Origin: Paragordius varius
Lineage: Eukaryota > Nematomorpha
Length of the DNA stretch: 64,000 nt
Direction: 5' to 3'
NCBI GenBank assembly: GCA_964247055.1
Contig: OZ176050.1
Coordinates: 1,798,001-1,862,000 of the forward strand
Shown here: piece after piece, positions 51,931 through 63,259 of the stretch
Layout: each line of letters starts with the position of its first letter
Position numbering within the stretch: position 1 is the first letter of the stretch
Made by a program: the position numbers and the translations under genes
The notes under the pieces: generated by a model
The model's database searches: none
Seen by the model: the letters and a program-made list of their open reading frames with translations, nothing else
Told to the model about the DNA's origin: nothing

Positions 51931-54900
51931 TATAAAATAAAATTAACTAAAAATCTCACTTAAAATTGATACTTAATAATTAACTAAAAAACATTAAATA
52001 AAAATATATTACCTAAAAAATCCGGGTTAGATGGAGTATCCTTTCAAGATACAAAATTGTAATATATTTTTTATTAAATTTTTCACACCGGGTTGATTGT
52101 ATAGTTACACCAACTATACGTGAGTTCAAAAATTTTACGTGACTAGATTAAAATACAAATATTTAGTAATAAACAATTATTATTGCAAAAAAATTTTATT
52201 CAATACAATTTCTAGCTGCATATCTATTTAGTTTATTGTGTGATTTTTTTTTGAAAAAATTTATATACAAAAAATACCTGGAGTATATTGTATAAGAGGT
52301 TGAGAATATTTGCGTTTTGACTTTTGTTGATCTTGTTATTATAAAAATTTATTAAAGAATGATAGTATATTTAATAATTGGTCTTCACCTATGATTTTCT
52401 TTTAATAGGGTGGTTTATTGAAATTTTTTTTAACATAACATTCGAAATTTTTTGAAATTTAAAATTTTTGAACTAATATTCTATTTTTATGTTCCTTTGA
52501 TTCTATATTAAAATCTTTAAATGTTTATCGCACATGCTCGCCATTTTACATATAATTTAAAGGGCACCATTTGTAACCCTCCTATCTTAAAATAAATTTT
52601 ATTATATTGTTTTTTATATTTAATTTAAGATATAGGGAGAATACATTTAACCTAATAAATTGGAAAATATGTGGTAATATTGCCATTTTGATATAGAGCA
52701 GATTGTACATAACTTTAAATGACTTCCATAAATCAGTATAAGGGTTAAAACTAAAAGTATATAATTCTGATACATTTTTCATATATTACTTCACAGTTTA
52801 CACTATTAAGAGAAGGTTAGTTAAACATTGATCTAATTATAAAATAATTAACCGAAGTATAAAACCAAAATACATTACCTGAATGAATGGTTAATATTTT
52901 GGATGGTTCTAAAATATAGTTAAAATTATTATAAAATATTAGATTGTGTTCCTTAACACAGTCCAAATCAAAACTTTTAATATTTATATATATATATATA
53001 TATATATGCATACTAACTCTACCGACACTTTTCATTGTTACATCAATTATATTTAAGCCGATATCTAGAAATTAAGGTCACTAGAGAAGGGACCTTATTG
53101 ATTATTTAAGATTAAACAAAAAACTTTTTTTAAGCAGTATATTAACCTATCAAAATTACCCCAAAAATAAACGCAAAATTTAGCATCTTAAAATAAACTG
53201 ACATAAATAAAATTAAAAAAAAATTGCCATTGATATAATATTTTTAATTATGTAAAATAATGATGAAAAAGAATAGTGCAAAATAAAACATACCAGACAA
53301 ATCCAATAATTTGAGAGAATGCTCTATAGATATATTAGAAATTTATTTATATTAAGATATATATTATTTGTTTTAATGTGTAATGAATATTAAAAATAAA
53401 TATTTCTAAATAACTGGCGTTTTTTTTGTTTCTGGATTGGATTATCTAATAAGCAATATAATACATACAGCAATTTTTAAAACACCATAAGACCGGATAA
53501 AAACAATTACTATAATACATTTTGGGAAAAGCTATATTGGACATTTGATATGTTAGAGATGTTCTAGAATTGTTACATATTTCGGGATTTCTTCTTTTAA
53601 AATAGTTATCAGATAGATTTACCCCAATCCTGAGGAATTTTTTCCGAGTAAAAGATTTTTTGAAAAAAATGGTAAAGGATATCCAAGCGGGATATGTTTT
53701 ATGATTTCAGCTGGCGCACCTCTTCTTTACCATTGGCAGAATGTTTTACAGCCCATTCCACTTCTTTTTTAGCAGAGGAGCATCTTTTTCTTGGGTAGTT
53801 TCATTAAAAATTTTAGTGGTTTTTGTTTCATAGAGGTTGAATATGTGATCGTGCCATATTTTTAAGATATTGGCTTTATCCGTGACAATATAATTGTCAG
53901 CGTTTCTCAAGGGTCCGAGGTAGTTATAATTTTTGTTTTGTTTAATCCGTTTTGTGTGGGCAAAAAAGTTTTGATTGTTTTTGGCTCGGTTTCTGCCTTT
54001 TCACACAATGTATTATAGTAATTTGTTTTTATCGTCCTTATGCTTTTTGAAAATTGCATTGCATATATTTTACTTAATAGATGATCCAATACCAAAATAA
54101 AAAAACGCCAGGTAAACTTATTTTTAATTGCTACAAATTAAAACAAATAATATATACATTAAAATAAATAAATTTATTTTTATGAGCACTCTTTCAAGTT
54201 ATTGGATTTGTCTGGTATGTTTTATTTTACACTATTCTTTTTCATCATAATTTTTTTATATAATTAAAAATATTATATCATCGGCAAAACATTTTGTAAT
54301 TATCTCGGTTTATTCTTAGATTCTTAACACTTTTCACTTAATCACGCGATTATATTTTGTGGTAGTTTTTAACATGTTAAAATATTACTTAAAAAAAGTG
54401 TTTTGGTTAATATTACATAATCAATAAGGTCACTGCTCTAGTGACCTTAATTTCTAGATATCGGCTTAAATATAATTGATGTAACTATGAAAATAGTTTT
54501 GGTAGAGTTAGTATGCATATGTATATAAATATTTATAAAGTTTCGATTTGGACGGTATTAAGGAACACAATCTAATATTTAACAATAATTTTAACTATAT
54601 TTTAGAACCAAATTTACAATTCAATCGGGTAATGTATTTTGGTTTTATACTTCGGTTAATTATTTTATAATTAGTTTTCAATGTTTAGTTAACATTCTCT
54701 TAATAGTTTATAAACTATGAAGTAATATACTAAAAATGTATCAGAATCATATACTTTTGGTTTTGGCCCTTATACTGATTTATGAAAGTCATTTAAAAGT
54801 TATATGCAATCTGCTCTATATCAAAATGGCAATATTACAGCACATTTTCTTAAAATTTATTGAAGAAGGTTAATTGTCTCATTTTAAAAAATCTCCCTAT

Positions 54901-55660
54901 ATCATAAACTAAATATAAAAAACAATATTATAAAATTTATTTTAAGCTAGGATGGTTACAAATAAAATTATATGTAAAATTGTGAATATGTGCAATAAAC
55001 CTTTAAAGATTTAAATATAGAATCAAAGGAACATAAAAAACAATACTAGTTCATAATTTAAAATTGTAAAAAATTCCGAATGTTATGTTATCGCTAAAAA
55101 TTCAATAAACCCCATTAAAAGAAAAATATTAGGTGAGGCCCAAATTTTTTTATATATACTATCATTCTTAAATGAAATTTTTATAATAACAAGAACACTC
55201 AAAAAAGTCAAAACGTTCCAAGTATTGCCAACATCAATCCATTTACTCCAGGTATTTTTAGTCTATTAATTTAAAAATAAATTCACATAACTAAATGGAT
55301 ATGCAACTAGAAAATATATTCAATAAATTTTTTTTGCAATAATAATTCTTTATTGCTAAATATTTGTAATCCAATAATCTAAAAGTTTTAATTTCACATA
55401 AATTTAGTTAGTGTAACCAATAATAAACTCGGTATTGAGAATTTAATAGATAAGGAAAATATATTTGAAAAGTTTTATTTTAAAAGGTGTTTATAATTTC
55501 AGGATGTAAATGATAATAATACTTTTGATTATATTTTTAGATAGTTCATTCATTGACTTGTGTCCAGGTAATATATTTTAATATAAGTTGTTTAGTTAAT
55601 TAATTAAAAATTAATTTCGAATATCTCATTTTTACTGAATATATTTTTGTTGAATTATGT
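51930..55660. repeat. Giant inverted duplication (arms ~1.6 kb, loop ~460 bp)
   Basis: The left arm (about 51,930-53,545) and right arm (about 54,005-55,660) are diverged reverse complements. Matching landmarks are TAAGCCGATATCTAGAAATTAAGGTCACT (53,055) with 54,440-54,470, the AATCAGTATAAGGG block (52,735) with 54,770, the CTCTATATCAAAATGGCAATATT block (54,815) with 52,675-52,700, and AAAACATACCAGACAAATCCAATAA (53,285) with 54,195-54,225. The outermost recognisable match is AATTAACTAAA..AC and ATATATTACCT. Many small indels separate the arms, so the event is older than the 3.6 kb foldback at 38663. No terminal repeat or target duplication is evident. The inner end of each arm runs into LINE sequence, so the inversion point lies inside an older LINE fragment. 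Confidence 0.85.
53640..54095 (-). pseudogene. Decayed RTE-like LINE fragment in the palindrome loop
   Basis: Read on the minus strand, KSIRTIKTNYYNTLCEKAE (from about 54,050) followed, in a shifted frame from about 53,905, by DKANILKIWHDHIFNLYETK corresponds to residues about 110-186 of the LINE protein at 55895-57976 (KSIRFDKESHYNTICANLEQ and DKKGVIKLWEEYIQNLFSKQ). This is the linker between endonuclease and reverse transcriptase. Similarity fades toward 53,640. The copy is clearly a pseudogene with frame changes. Part of the same piece recurs in opposite orientation at 53,495-53,545 as the inner end of the left arm. Confidence 0.8.
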
Positions 55661-55679
55661 GATAAAATGAGTTTATTTA

Positions 55680-55866
55680 AAATAAAATGCTTCTTATCTT
55701 TTTGCCATCTATACAAAGTTTGACCTATTTCATCCATTAGTTTTAAAAATATCTAAGAAAAAAGCTCTGCTTCGCGAGTTTGTCGCTTCCTATGTCAAAT
55801 ATTAACTAACGATGTAAATATTAGTATGCATTTTATAGAGTTTTTATTACTCTTTCGAACGATATA
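55680..55866. repeat. Local repeat, copy 1, left part (interrupted by LINE)
   Basis: Direct match to 59,515-59,690: TTATCTTTTTG, AAAGTTTGA, CATCCATTAGTTTTAAAAAT, GCTCTGCTTCGCG against GCTCTCACTTCGG, TTCCTATGTCAAATATTAAC and CTTTCGAA. It is continued on the other side of the LINE at 58,795-58,925. Confidence 0.8.
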
Positions 55867-55894
55867 TTGTTGTTGTTGTTGAGCTTGTAGTCGG

Positions 55895-57976
55895 TTATCG
55901 ACCATTAGCGATTATGTAGGAAAACTTCCTCCATTCGGTTCTGTCGTGAGCTTTTTGAGATAGTTTTTGCAGTGATAATTTGGAAAGTGATAAGATTTCG
56001 TCTACCCAGCGAATACGTCTGCGGCCTCTTCCTCTCTTACCATTTACTTTTCCTAACATAATATCCTTTTCCAAAGAATTGCCCCGAATAATGTGTCCAA
56101 AGTAACCGAATTTTTGTTTTATTATTTTACCCCGAAGCGTTGTTTGTGCGTTAATTTTATTTACAATGTCGATATTCTTTATTTTGTCCTTCCATGTTAT
56201 ACCAAGTATCTTTCTCCAGCAAAACATTTCAAACGCGTTTATTCTTTTTTCGTCTTCACTTTTGATAGTCCAGCTTTCACACCCGTATAACATGATAGGA
56301 AAGATTAATGCATTTACTAGTCGGATTTTTGTTTTAAGGGTTATGTCATGAGATTTCCATAACTTGTAGTGTGAGGATAGAGCGCATTTGGCGATAGCTA
56401 TGCGTCCTCTTATTTCTTGGGAACTGGAGCTTAAGTTGTTGATTATGCTTCCAAGGTATGTGTATTCGTTGACTACTTGAATTGTTTCGCCATTAATCCG
56501 AAGCGAGTCATAGGAATGAGGGGAGTTGATATGTAAAATTTTAGTTTTGTTGAGGTTTAATGTAAGATTGTATTTTTTGCACACATTTATAAAAGTTCGG
56601 AGACTGTTTTCGAGGTTTGTTAGTGAATTTGCTAAGATAACCGTGTCGTCTGCGTAGTGGAGAGTCGTCAGAGTGTGACCCCCTACTTTTATTCCTGGCA
56701 GATTTAGATCCCTCATGATACATTCCAAATATATGTTGAACAACATGGGGGATAAAATGCAGCCTTGACGCAGACCTATGTTCATTGGGCTCCAAGAGGT
56801 TGGGCCATGCGGGGTGTTAAGTGATAGGTAGGAGTTGGAGTATATGGATTTAATTAGTTTGATTAAGTGATCGGAAACTCCTATTTGTTTAAGGGCCTTC
56901 CAGAGAATGTCATGTTGAACGGTATCGAAGGCTTTAGAGAAATCCACGAAACATAGGTGTAGCTCATTTTGGAATTCACAGTTTTTTTCCATTATCCATC
57001 TAAGGTTTGAGTTCATGTCTCGGCATCCTCTTTTTTCTCTAAAGCCTGCCTGTGTCATTGATATTTCCGGTTTGACATATGGTTGTAGACGGTTTTGTAT
57101 TATTTTTAGGAAAACCTTTGAGGTTTGATTGATCAATGCTATTGTACGGTAATTTTCACATAGTTTAGGATCGCCCTTTTTGAATATAGGGACCACTAGT
57201 GATTTGTTCCAGTCCGTCGGGAATGTCGCCTCGTTGAAAATTTTTTGAAATAACGAAATAATTAATTTTATGGGAATGTGTCTTTGTAACTCGGTAGGGA
57301 TATCATTGAATCCTTCTGCTTTGCCGGTTGATGAATGCTTCAGGGCCCATTCAATTTCTTCTTTTAGTATAGGAGGGTCATAAGTTTGTTCAGAGTTCAT
57401 GGCAGTTATATTTGATTGTTTTGAGAATAAATTTTGGATGTATTCTTCCCAGAGTTTAATTACTCCTTTTTTATCGGTTAGAAGTTTTCCGTTTGAGTGA
57501 GACATAGGACCTTTGTATATTTGTTTTTTGCGCGGTTGAATGTCTTTAATATAAGAGAAATAGTTGTGATTAAATTTAGCAGCTTGCTCGAGGTTAGCGC
57601 AGATTGTATTATAATGAGATTCTTTGTCAAATCTTATGCTTTTTTGTAGTTCATTATTAATATTTTTGTACTCAAGGGGAGTGCCCTTGGATTTTGCTAC
57701 TCTTCTCTGTTCAATTAGGTCGATGCTTTGTTGTGATATGGTGAATTTTTTGTTTTTTGTTGTGGCGGGCGGTATATATTCTTTAGCTGTTTCGATGGTA
57801 ATTTTGTGAATAGTAGACCAAAGATCATCTGTGTTCAATGTTTCGTATTTTAGGGATTCAAATTTATTGTTAAGGATTGGAGTAAAATCGGCAGGTATAA
57901 GTTTGTAGTTCAATTTAGTTTTGGAAAAGTTTTTTTGCGGCTGAGGAAGTTGTAGCTTTATTTTGATCTTGGCCAT
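55895..57976 (-). CDS. LINE reverse transcriptase ORF (693 codons, open)
   Basis: Encodes the C-terminal part of a non-LTR retrotransposon polyprotein, which would reverse-transcribe the element RNA at the nicked target. Residues 1-250 are the endonuclease-RT linker (QRRVAKSKGTP, LLTDKKGVIKLWEEY). The RT domain runs about 255-510: PIFKKGDPKLCENYRTIAL (about 263-281), DFSKAFD (about 345-351, first catalytic Asp), GLRQGCILSP (about 401-410) and YADD (about 441-444, catalytic pair). After it come the thumb and a C-terminal zone with LYGCESW, RKILGITWKD, FGYFGHIIR and KRGRGRRRIRWVDEI, typical of RTE/BovB-like and related LINEs. There is no stop or frame change within it. The first Met lies within what should be the distal endonuclease, so it is only the frame's first ATG and not a natural start. 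No host function is implied. Confidence 0.9.
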   Translation of the reverse strand: MAKIKIKLQLPQPQKNFSKTKLNYKLIPADFTPILNNKFESLKYETLNTDDLWSTIHKITIETAKEYIPPATTKNKKFTISQQSIDLIEQRRVAKSKGTPLEYKNINNELQKSIRFDKESHYNTICANLEQAAKFNHNYFSYIKDIQPRKKQIYKGPMSHSNGKLLTDKKGVIKLWEEYIQNLFSKQSNITAMNSEQTYDPPILKEEIEWALKHSSTGKAEGFNDIPTELQRHIPIKLIISLFQKIFNEATFPTDWNKSLVVPIFKKGDPKLCENYRTIALINQTSKVFLKIIQNRLQPYVKPEISMTQAGFREKRGCRDMNSNLRWIMEKNCEFQNELHLCFVDFSKAFDTVQHDILWKALKQIGVSDHLIKLIKSIYSNSYLSLNTPHGPTSWSPMNIGLRQGCILSPMLFNIYLECIMRDLNLPGIKVGGHTLTTLHYADDTVILANSLTNLENSLRTFINVCKKYNLTLNLNKTKILHINSPHSYDSLRINGETIQVVNEYTYLGSIINNLSSSSQEIRGRIAIAKCALSSHYKLWKSHDITLKTKIRLVNALIFPIMLYGCESWTIKSEDEKRINAFEMFCWRKILGITWKDKIKNIDIVNKINAQTTLRGKIIKQKFGYFGHIIRGNSLEKDIMLGKVNGKRGRGRRRIRWVDEILSLSKLSLQKLSQKAHDRTEWRKFSYIIANGR

Positions 57977-58440
57977 TAATAATCGCCGATGATGAAAGTT
58001 ATGTCTTTCTTGGATGTTTCACAGAGAGCCATTTGTAATTCATTATAGAACTTTTCACATTCGTCTTCGGGTGAAACACTCGTAGGGGCATAGATTTGAT
58101 ATATTGTTATAGCCTGGGGTCTGGTGTTGATTCGTAGGGATATAATACGATCGGAGATAGGTCTATATATAACAGTATGTTTGGCAAGATTATTCGATAT
58201 TAAGAAACCACATCCATTTCGTTTGAGTTCCCCGCCAGAGTTATAAAACGAGTAATTGTCGTATATTTTGTGTGAGTTATGTTGCATATGAGTCTCCGAC
58301 AGCCCTAACACATGGATGTTTAAACGTTTCATTTCGCGAATTATTATATCCAATTTGTTATCTGAAGTCCCACGGGTATTCCAGGTGGCCATATTTAATT
58401 CTAAATTACGGGAGCTTATTTTAGAATTATGGCTTTCCAT
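57976..58440 (-). pseudogene. LINE endonuclease, N-terminal half only
   Basis: 154 codons starting MESHNSKISS. The apurinic-endonuclease motifs visible are MATWNTRG (about 17-24), LGLSETHM (about 45-52, catalytic Glu), GCGFLIS (about 76-82), QIYAPTS (about 114-120) and FIIGDY at the end, where intact relatives read GDFN and continue about 100 residues to the SDH motif. Here the frame meets a stop immediately after GDY, and the next bases (AATGGCCAAGATC) already belong to the zone just after SDH. An internal deletion has therefore removed the distal half of the nuclease and changed the frame. The downstream reverse transcriptase frame is unaffected. Confidence 0.87.
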
Positions 58441-58794
58441 GTAGGAATTTATTTTAGTGGTGGTGTATTGAGATATAGAAATAAATAGAAAGAATCAGTA
58501 TGATATGTCCACTGATGTTTAGGAATGGTTTTTAGGGAATGAAATTGTCGATGAAAATTTTGGAGTTGTATGTTCTGTAGAAATAAATCATGTGAGATTA
58601 TAATTCTGAGCGATATAATTTCTTCCGGATAATAAAAGTGATAATAAATTGATGAAGATAATGAGATAAATTCTGTTTATCACCGAATGTGAACAAGATT
58701 TCCTATAAAATCAAAAGGTACGCGCATCTCGGGAGTGAACATACCAAGTTCTTCTCCACGCCTGTAGCCGATCATGAACGAATGGGCATTTGTT
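58441..58794 (-). other. LINE 5' leader
   Basis: Sequence between the first ATG of the endonuclease and the inferred element end. It is less AT-rich than the flank and includes CCGATCATGAACGAATGGGC and GGTACGCGCATCTCGGGAG on the plus strand. The repeat comparison with 59,690 places the element boundary just before GCAAATTAAATGAAAC. Confidence 0.6.
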
Positions 58795-58925
58795 GCAAAT
58801 TAAATGAAACATTTATAAATAAAATTTTGATAAAAAATTAAGGTGTTTTAACTATTATATCAGATTTTTAAAATGTTAATTATCAAAAATGCAAAAAACT
58901 CGAGTGGCAAAATTTCTTGTCTAGT
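58795..58925. repeat. Local repeat, copy 1, right part
   Basis: Matches 59,693-59,865: AAATGAAAC, ATTTT(G)ATAAA, TAACT.TTA, AAATTGCAAAAA-like AAAATGCAAAAAACT, and TTGTCTAGT at the end. Together with 55680-55866 it makes one copy split by the LINE. Confidence 0.75.
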
Positions 58926-59514
58926 TTAATTAATCGTAATTATGCATAAATGTTTTATTTCTTTAAATACAAAATTTAAGTTTGTACAAAAAAACCAAAG
59001 TTATGAAGGGTCAACACATTATATACCAGTAATGTTAAATAGACTCTGTTATATATGCCAGAAATTAATCAAAAGGGTAGCACTAATAAAAAGCCTTGGT
59101 TCAATTAAAAGATGTGGGTGTTATCATTTTTGAGATTTAGTATTTTAATTTAACTAAATAAAAAATAGTAGCCTTTACCGACTTTTATTAATGCCTGTAA
59201 TAAAAAATACCTTCTGATTTTGGCGATGGTGTTGGTTGTTTTCATAGCTAATCGGGATCGATTCGTCGCTATTTCGTAATAGTTACGCTAGCTTGTAAGG
59301 TTTGGTGTGTTGGATATCAACTGTTGCAATGTTATTTACTAAGAATCGAACCAATTCATTTTGCATCTACCACGTTTTTTTGAGCGATAGAAACAGTTAA
59401 AAATGAACACGCTCTGTAACTATATAATTATAAATGCAAGTATGAACACAGAATATATTATGATACCATTTTCTATCGAATTGGAGTTACACGCAACATA
59501 CAAATGCAAAGACA
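58926..59514. other. Spacer, nothing recognised
   Basis: A 63-codon open frame at 58,942-59,133 (MHKCFISLNTKFKF...) shows no known motif and has no start context to support it. The remainder has no repeat or palindrome I could see. Confidence 0.5.
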
Positions 59515-59870
59515 GAAAAGGTTATCTTTTTGTCATTCATTGCCATGCACATAAAGTTTGAGCCATTTTCATCCATTAGTTTTAAAAATATATTAATTAA
59601 AAAAAACGCTCTCACTTCGGGTGTTTATCGCTTTCTTCCTATGTCCAATATTAACCGATGTACAGTATATAGATTTTTAATCTTTCGAATATAGCACAAA
59701 TGAAACTTGTTGTATATTTTCAAAAAACATTTTTAAATAATTTTGATAAAGAGGGCGCATAATCAAAAAAAATCTTAAATGGAATAATAATTAACTGTTA
59801 AAATGATAGTAAATAACTGAAATTGCAAAAATGTGTCGCAGGAAAAAATGTTGTCTAGTGTATATATAAA
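59515..59870. repeat. Local repeat, copy 2 (LINE-free)
   Basis: Uninterrupted copy of the sequence that the LINE splits at 55,867/58,794. The unoccupied site is in CTTTCGAATATAGCACAAATGAAAC (about 59,685-59,705). Divergence between copies is considerable, so the repeat predates the LINE. Confidence 0.75.
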
Positions 59871-61828
59871 AAATTTATTTTTAACTAAAGTCTAAAATAA
59901 AAATTGATAATTTTATCAGTGGATTGCTCTCAAAATATTAATAAAATATTATTTCTTAGTTTTCAAATCAAAGCGCTATAATTATATATGTAACCCTATT
60001 CAATATTCTTTTATCAACAAAGAGACAACAATTGTAAAGTTATATTAACCAAATATAAGCCAAAACTAGCCGCTAGAAAACAATTTATCTAAAGCGTAAA
60101 ATAATTTTCCTGATTCAAAAATATTTATATTTACAGTAAATTTTATAATTGAGAGTTTTAGGTAGTTTTTTTAAAAAAAAATTTTACTTTATAAGCAATT
60201 ATACCTCAAGAACATTATAATTATATAAACCAACATTTATATAATCAGAATTTAAAGCCAAAAAGAGTTAATGACTGTTTTTTCAAAATATATTTCTCGG
60301 CCCACCAAAACTATACTGATTATGCATGCATAATATCAAATATTTAACTGATAATGCTTTTGTTTCAGTTGGCTATTTTTAATTAATCTAAGTTTTTCAA
60401 AGTAAATTGTCTTTTGGTGAGTGCATAATTTACGTAATAAATCCTAACGTTATAATACTTCACAGCTCAAACAGAGGATCAATCGATTCCATGCTGATAT
60501 CAATCACCTACCAACAAAGGAAGCGCAAATTCTATTTTGGATAATATGCGCGCAAGTTTTGCTATTTTTACCATAAAAGTTTTAGATTTTTATTGGTAAA
60601 GAGCAATTAAAACACCAAGAATAAAGATTGACATATCTATCTGGGTATATTTCAGGTTCCTATTTAGGCATAGTGTATATTGGTATATGCACATTATGAT
60701 GGCGCATATAATTATCGAATCTCCAATACATTGTGCAATTTACTATTTTGGTCGGTGATCAACATGACAAGCATGGATCGGATTGATTATCTCTTTGAGC
60801 TGTTCCAGGAGTATTATAAAGGTTTTTAAGATTTATTATAAAGAATGGCACTCACAAAAATACTAGATGGCTTTCACCAAGAACCTATAACATATAAAAT
60901 AAATATTTTTTGATACATTAGATATTAGGTAAAGCCTTATGCGGGTAAAACCGAAAACTGACATTACTTTATTTCGATAATTTATTTAATCATAGTTATC
61001 TAATGATAATACGAATGCGTTAGTAGCTCATAAAAAAGCAGACACTATTGTAATCCCCAATGGCCAAGGGAAACCGCTTTTTGGGGCGGATTATTTAATA
61101 CCAACTACCAACCCAATCATAGATTTTTTCCAGCTAATCAGATCGTAAAGCAAGGCGTGGATTTAATGAGTTATGTAAAGTCTTTGTAGGTAAAATTAAA
61201 GCACAGTATAAATTTATTATTAATATATCGATTGAAATATCCCCACTACTTCTTATGTACTTCTGGTAATTTTTTGCACATTCTTCAGAAAATTAAAAAA
61301 AAATTTATACTCTGAAAATATTAGGATAGATATAATCATTTTAAGCTTTTGATTGCAATTTACGGTAACGGCTAAAATAATAGCTTTCGGCTTTTGGTCT
61401 AACATAACCATAAGGCTGCCGGTTTATGGATGTTTGTGGATAAAACAATTTAATTAATTAAACAATACAAGTTTGTGAAATTTTTTACGGTGTGAGAACT
61501 GACATTACTATAATTTAAAAATAAGGCATTTTGCTTTGACCATTGTATTTGATTGTTTTATTTGTGGTATTTTTTATAAAAGTGAGATATTACTGCTAAA
61601 AACGTCAATTTTAATTTTTTGTTTCGTATGGGTATAGTAAAGCTGATTCCAATCATTGGGTAGTAATCAAAAAAAATACGCACAGGCCTTTTTACATAAA
61701 ATATTTGAGATTTTGCACACTTTTATAAACGATTTAAAGCTACTTTTATAAGCAACGTCAAATATTTTCATTACTTTAATATTATTGAGCTTTAACTAAA
61801 GACCAAACTTAATTTGAAAGTACATATT
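59871..61828. other. AT-rich spacer with one slightly richer island
   Basis: No gene identified. The stretch 60,660-61,190 is less AT-rich. It contains a 46-codon open stretch (61,008-61,148; ADTIVIPNGQGKPLFGADYL within it) without a recognised family, possibly a remnant of an old coding element. Confidence 0.5.
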
Positions 61829-61862
61829 GTAATGGTAAACAACGGATTGGTTTGTTTTGTAA

Positions 61863-62013
61863 TAACAGTTGTTAAAATCCGTAATATAAGGATAAGGGAT
61901 AATTAACTAGAATTTAATGAAAGCATAAATAGAATAAACGATATGTGAAACCCTTCGTCAATAATCGCAGACTAGTATCCCTTATCCTTATAACGGATTT
62001 TAACAACTGTTAT
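61863..62013. mobile_element. Palindromic element, copy 2 (shortened)
   Basis: Starts TAACAGTTGTTAAAATCCGT and ends ACGGATTTTAACAACTGTTA, like 49026-49358 but only 151 bp. It keeps GATATGTGAAACCCTTCGTC, then AATAATCGCAGACTAGTA, then jumps to the terminal repeat. The hammerhead core (CUGAUGA and GAAAC) is therefore missing and only the cleavage-site strand remains. The left flank (61,829-61,862) is the inverse of the right flank of copy 1. Confidence 0.8.
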
Positions 62014-63259
62014 TAATTTGAAGTAGACTATTTTAACAGTCAATTAAATATAAAACATATAAATTAATTTAATAATTAATTAATAAAAATATTTACAGAT
62101 TAGCGGCTATGATATTTATAGGAATGTTCAATTATGAAAAATGGCTATCAAATGATAGAATACGAACAAAACAATATAAATACTCGTGAACATTAACCAA
62201 AAACAATATTGATCAAAATTATTATTTAAAGTACAAAATCTATTTTTATAAGCAAACATTTATAATTTATACCCATAATTCTACTTTAAATTCCATAAAC
62301 ATAAAAGCCCAATTTAATTGTTTATCCGACAATTACGAGATTGTTAATTTCGATAAATTACTTAATTAGATTTATGATAAAAGGTCAACCATAAATAATT
62401 ATCAGATAATCTTTTTTAGCAGGGGTGTAAAACATATGACCCTCCATTTCTAGAGCCCGTGAAAAGTAAAACACAAAATTATACGAAATCTAGGTGTAAT
62501 ATAAATTTCCAATTATTAAATTAATTTTTCCGAACTCGGAAATGAACAAACAAAAATTAAAATAAATAGTAGATTTTACAGTATATTTGTAATATAATAT
62601 ATGTTAGTGCCCATTTGAGAAAATTTTAATCCTAAATATCTTGATAAGGCGAATATAAAGTTTATACAATTTCAAGCTATATTCAAAAATATTTTATAAA
62701 CTACAGCAAAATTAATATTTGTATATAGATTAGCGTTCGGTTTTTGAATCAAAATTAGATAAAATGAACATTATAAAAATAAGTAAAATTTATGTATAGA
62801 AATTGATTTCATTCAATTTATTATATAAACATTGTTAAAATACTATATCAAATAATATATTTAACTAAAAGGATTTGATCAGTAAAAAAATATTCGACTT
62901 TTCGGTCTGAATACTTCAAAATCAAAATAGCTATTAGACATCTCTTAACAATAAAATATTATAGATATACTCAATACTTAAAAATATAATTATTGCGATT
63001 TTATTGTCCTTTAAAAGCTAAATATGTTGTCCGAACATACATTCAAAAATATATTAAAAAAATCTACATTTCAAATCTTCAGCCAGGTTCTTAGGTTTTG
63101 CAAAATGGCCGAAAAGTCAATAACACTTATTTATATATATATACATATAAATAAAATGTCAGTAGCAAATCATGAAATTATTTTAGCTTCGAATTTACGT
63201 TTTAGCGAAATTTCATTTAGTTTACGAACAATATGTTATTTGAATTTTACTAATTGAAT
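62014..63259. other. AT-rich spacer
   Basis: No gene. Short Asn/Ile/Lys/Phe-rich frames, such as 63,024-63,257, show no motif. A TATATATATACATATA tract lies near 63,131. Confidence 0.5.

Larger units (their letters stand above)
55867..58794 (-). mobile_element. RTE/BovB-like LINE, 2.9 kb, near full length
   Basis: Non-LTR retrotransposon read on the minus strand: a 5' leader (58,794-58,441), an endonuclease start (58,440-57,976), an open reverse transcriptase frame (57,976-55,895) and a short 3' tail ending in (CAA)n, which on the plus strand is TTGTTGTTGTTG from 55,867. Ends were set by comparison with the uninterrupted repeat copy at 59,515-59,870, where CTTTCGAATATAGCACAAATGAAAC spans the insertion point. 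I could not define a target duplication. The family copies its RNA at a nicked target site. The missing endonuclease half makes this copy non-autonomous even though the RT frame is open. Confidence 0.88.

Noticed and set aside
53907-54095. 62-codon frame as an independent gene
   Set aside because: Its sequence aligns with the linker region of the LINE protein; it is part of a decayed LINE fragment.
56093-56351. Two plus-strand frames opposite the LINE, with others at 56541-56795 and 57624-57809
   Set aside because: Overlapping shadows of the RT frame, which carries the catalytic motifs.
60996-61148. 46-codon open stretch containing ADTIVIPNGQGKPLFGADYL
   Set aside because: Less biased composition than its surroundings, but no family recognised, no start codon and stops on both sides. 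Mentioned only as a possible remnant; a translated database search would decide.
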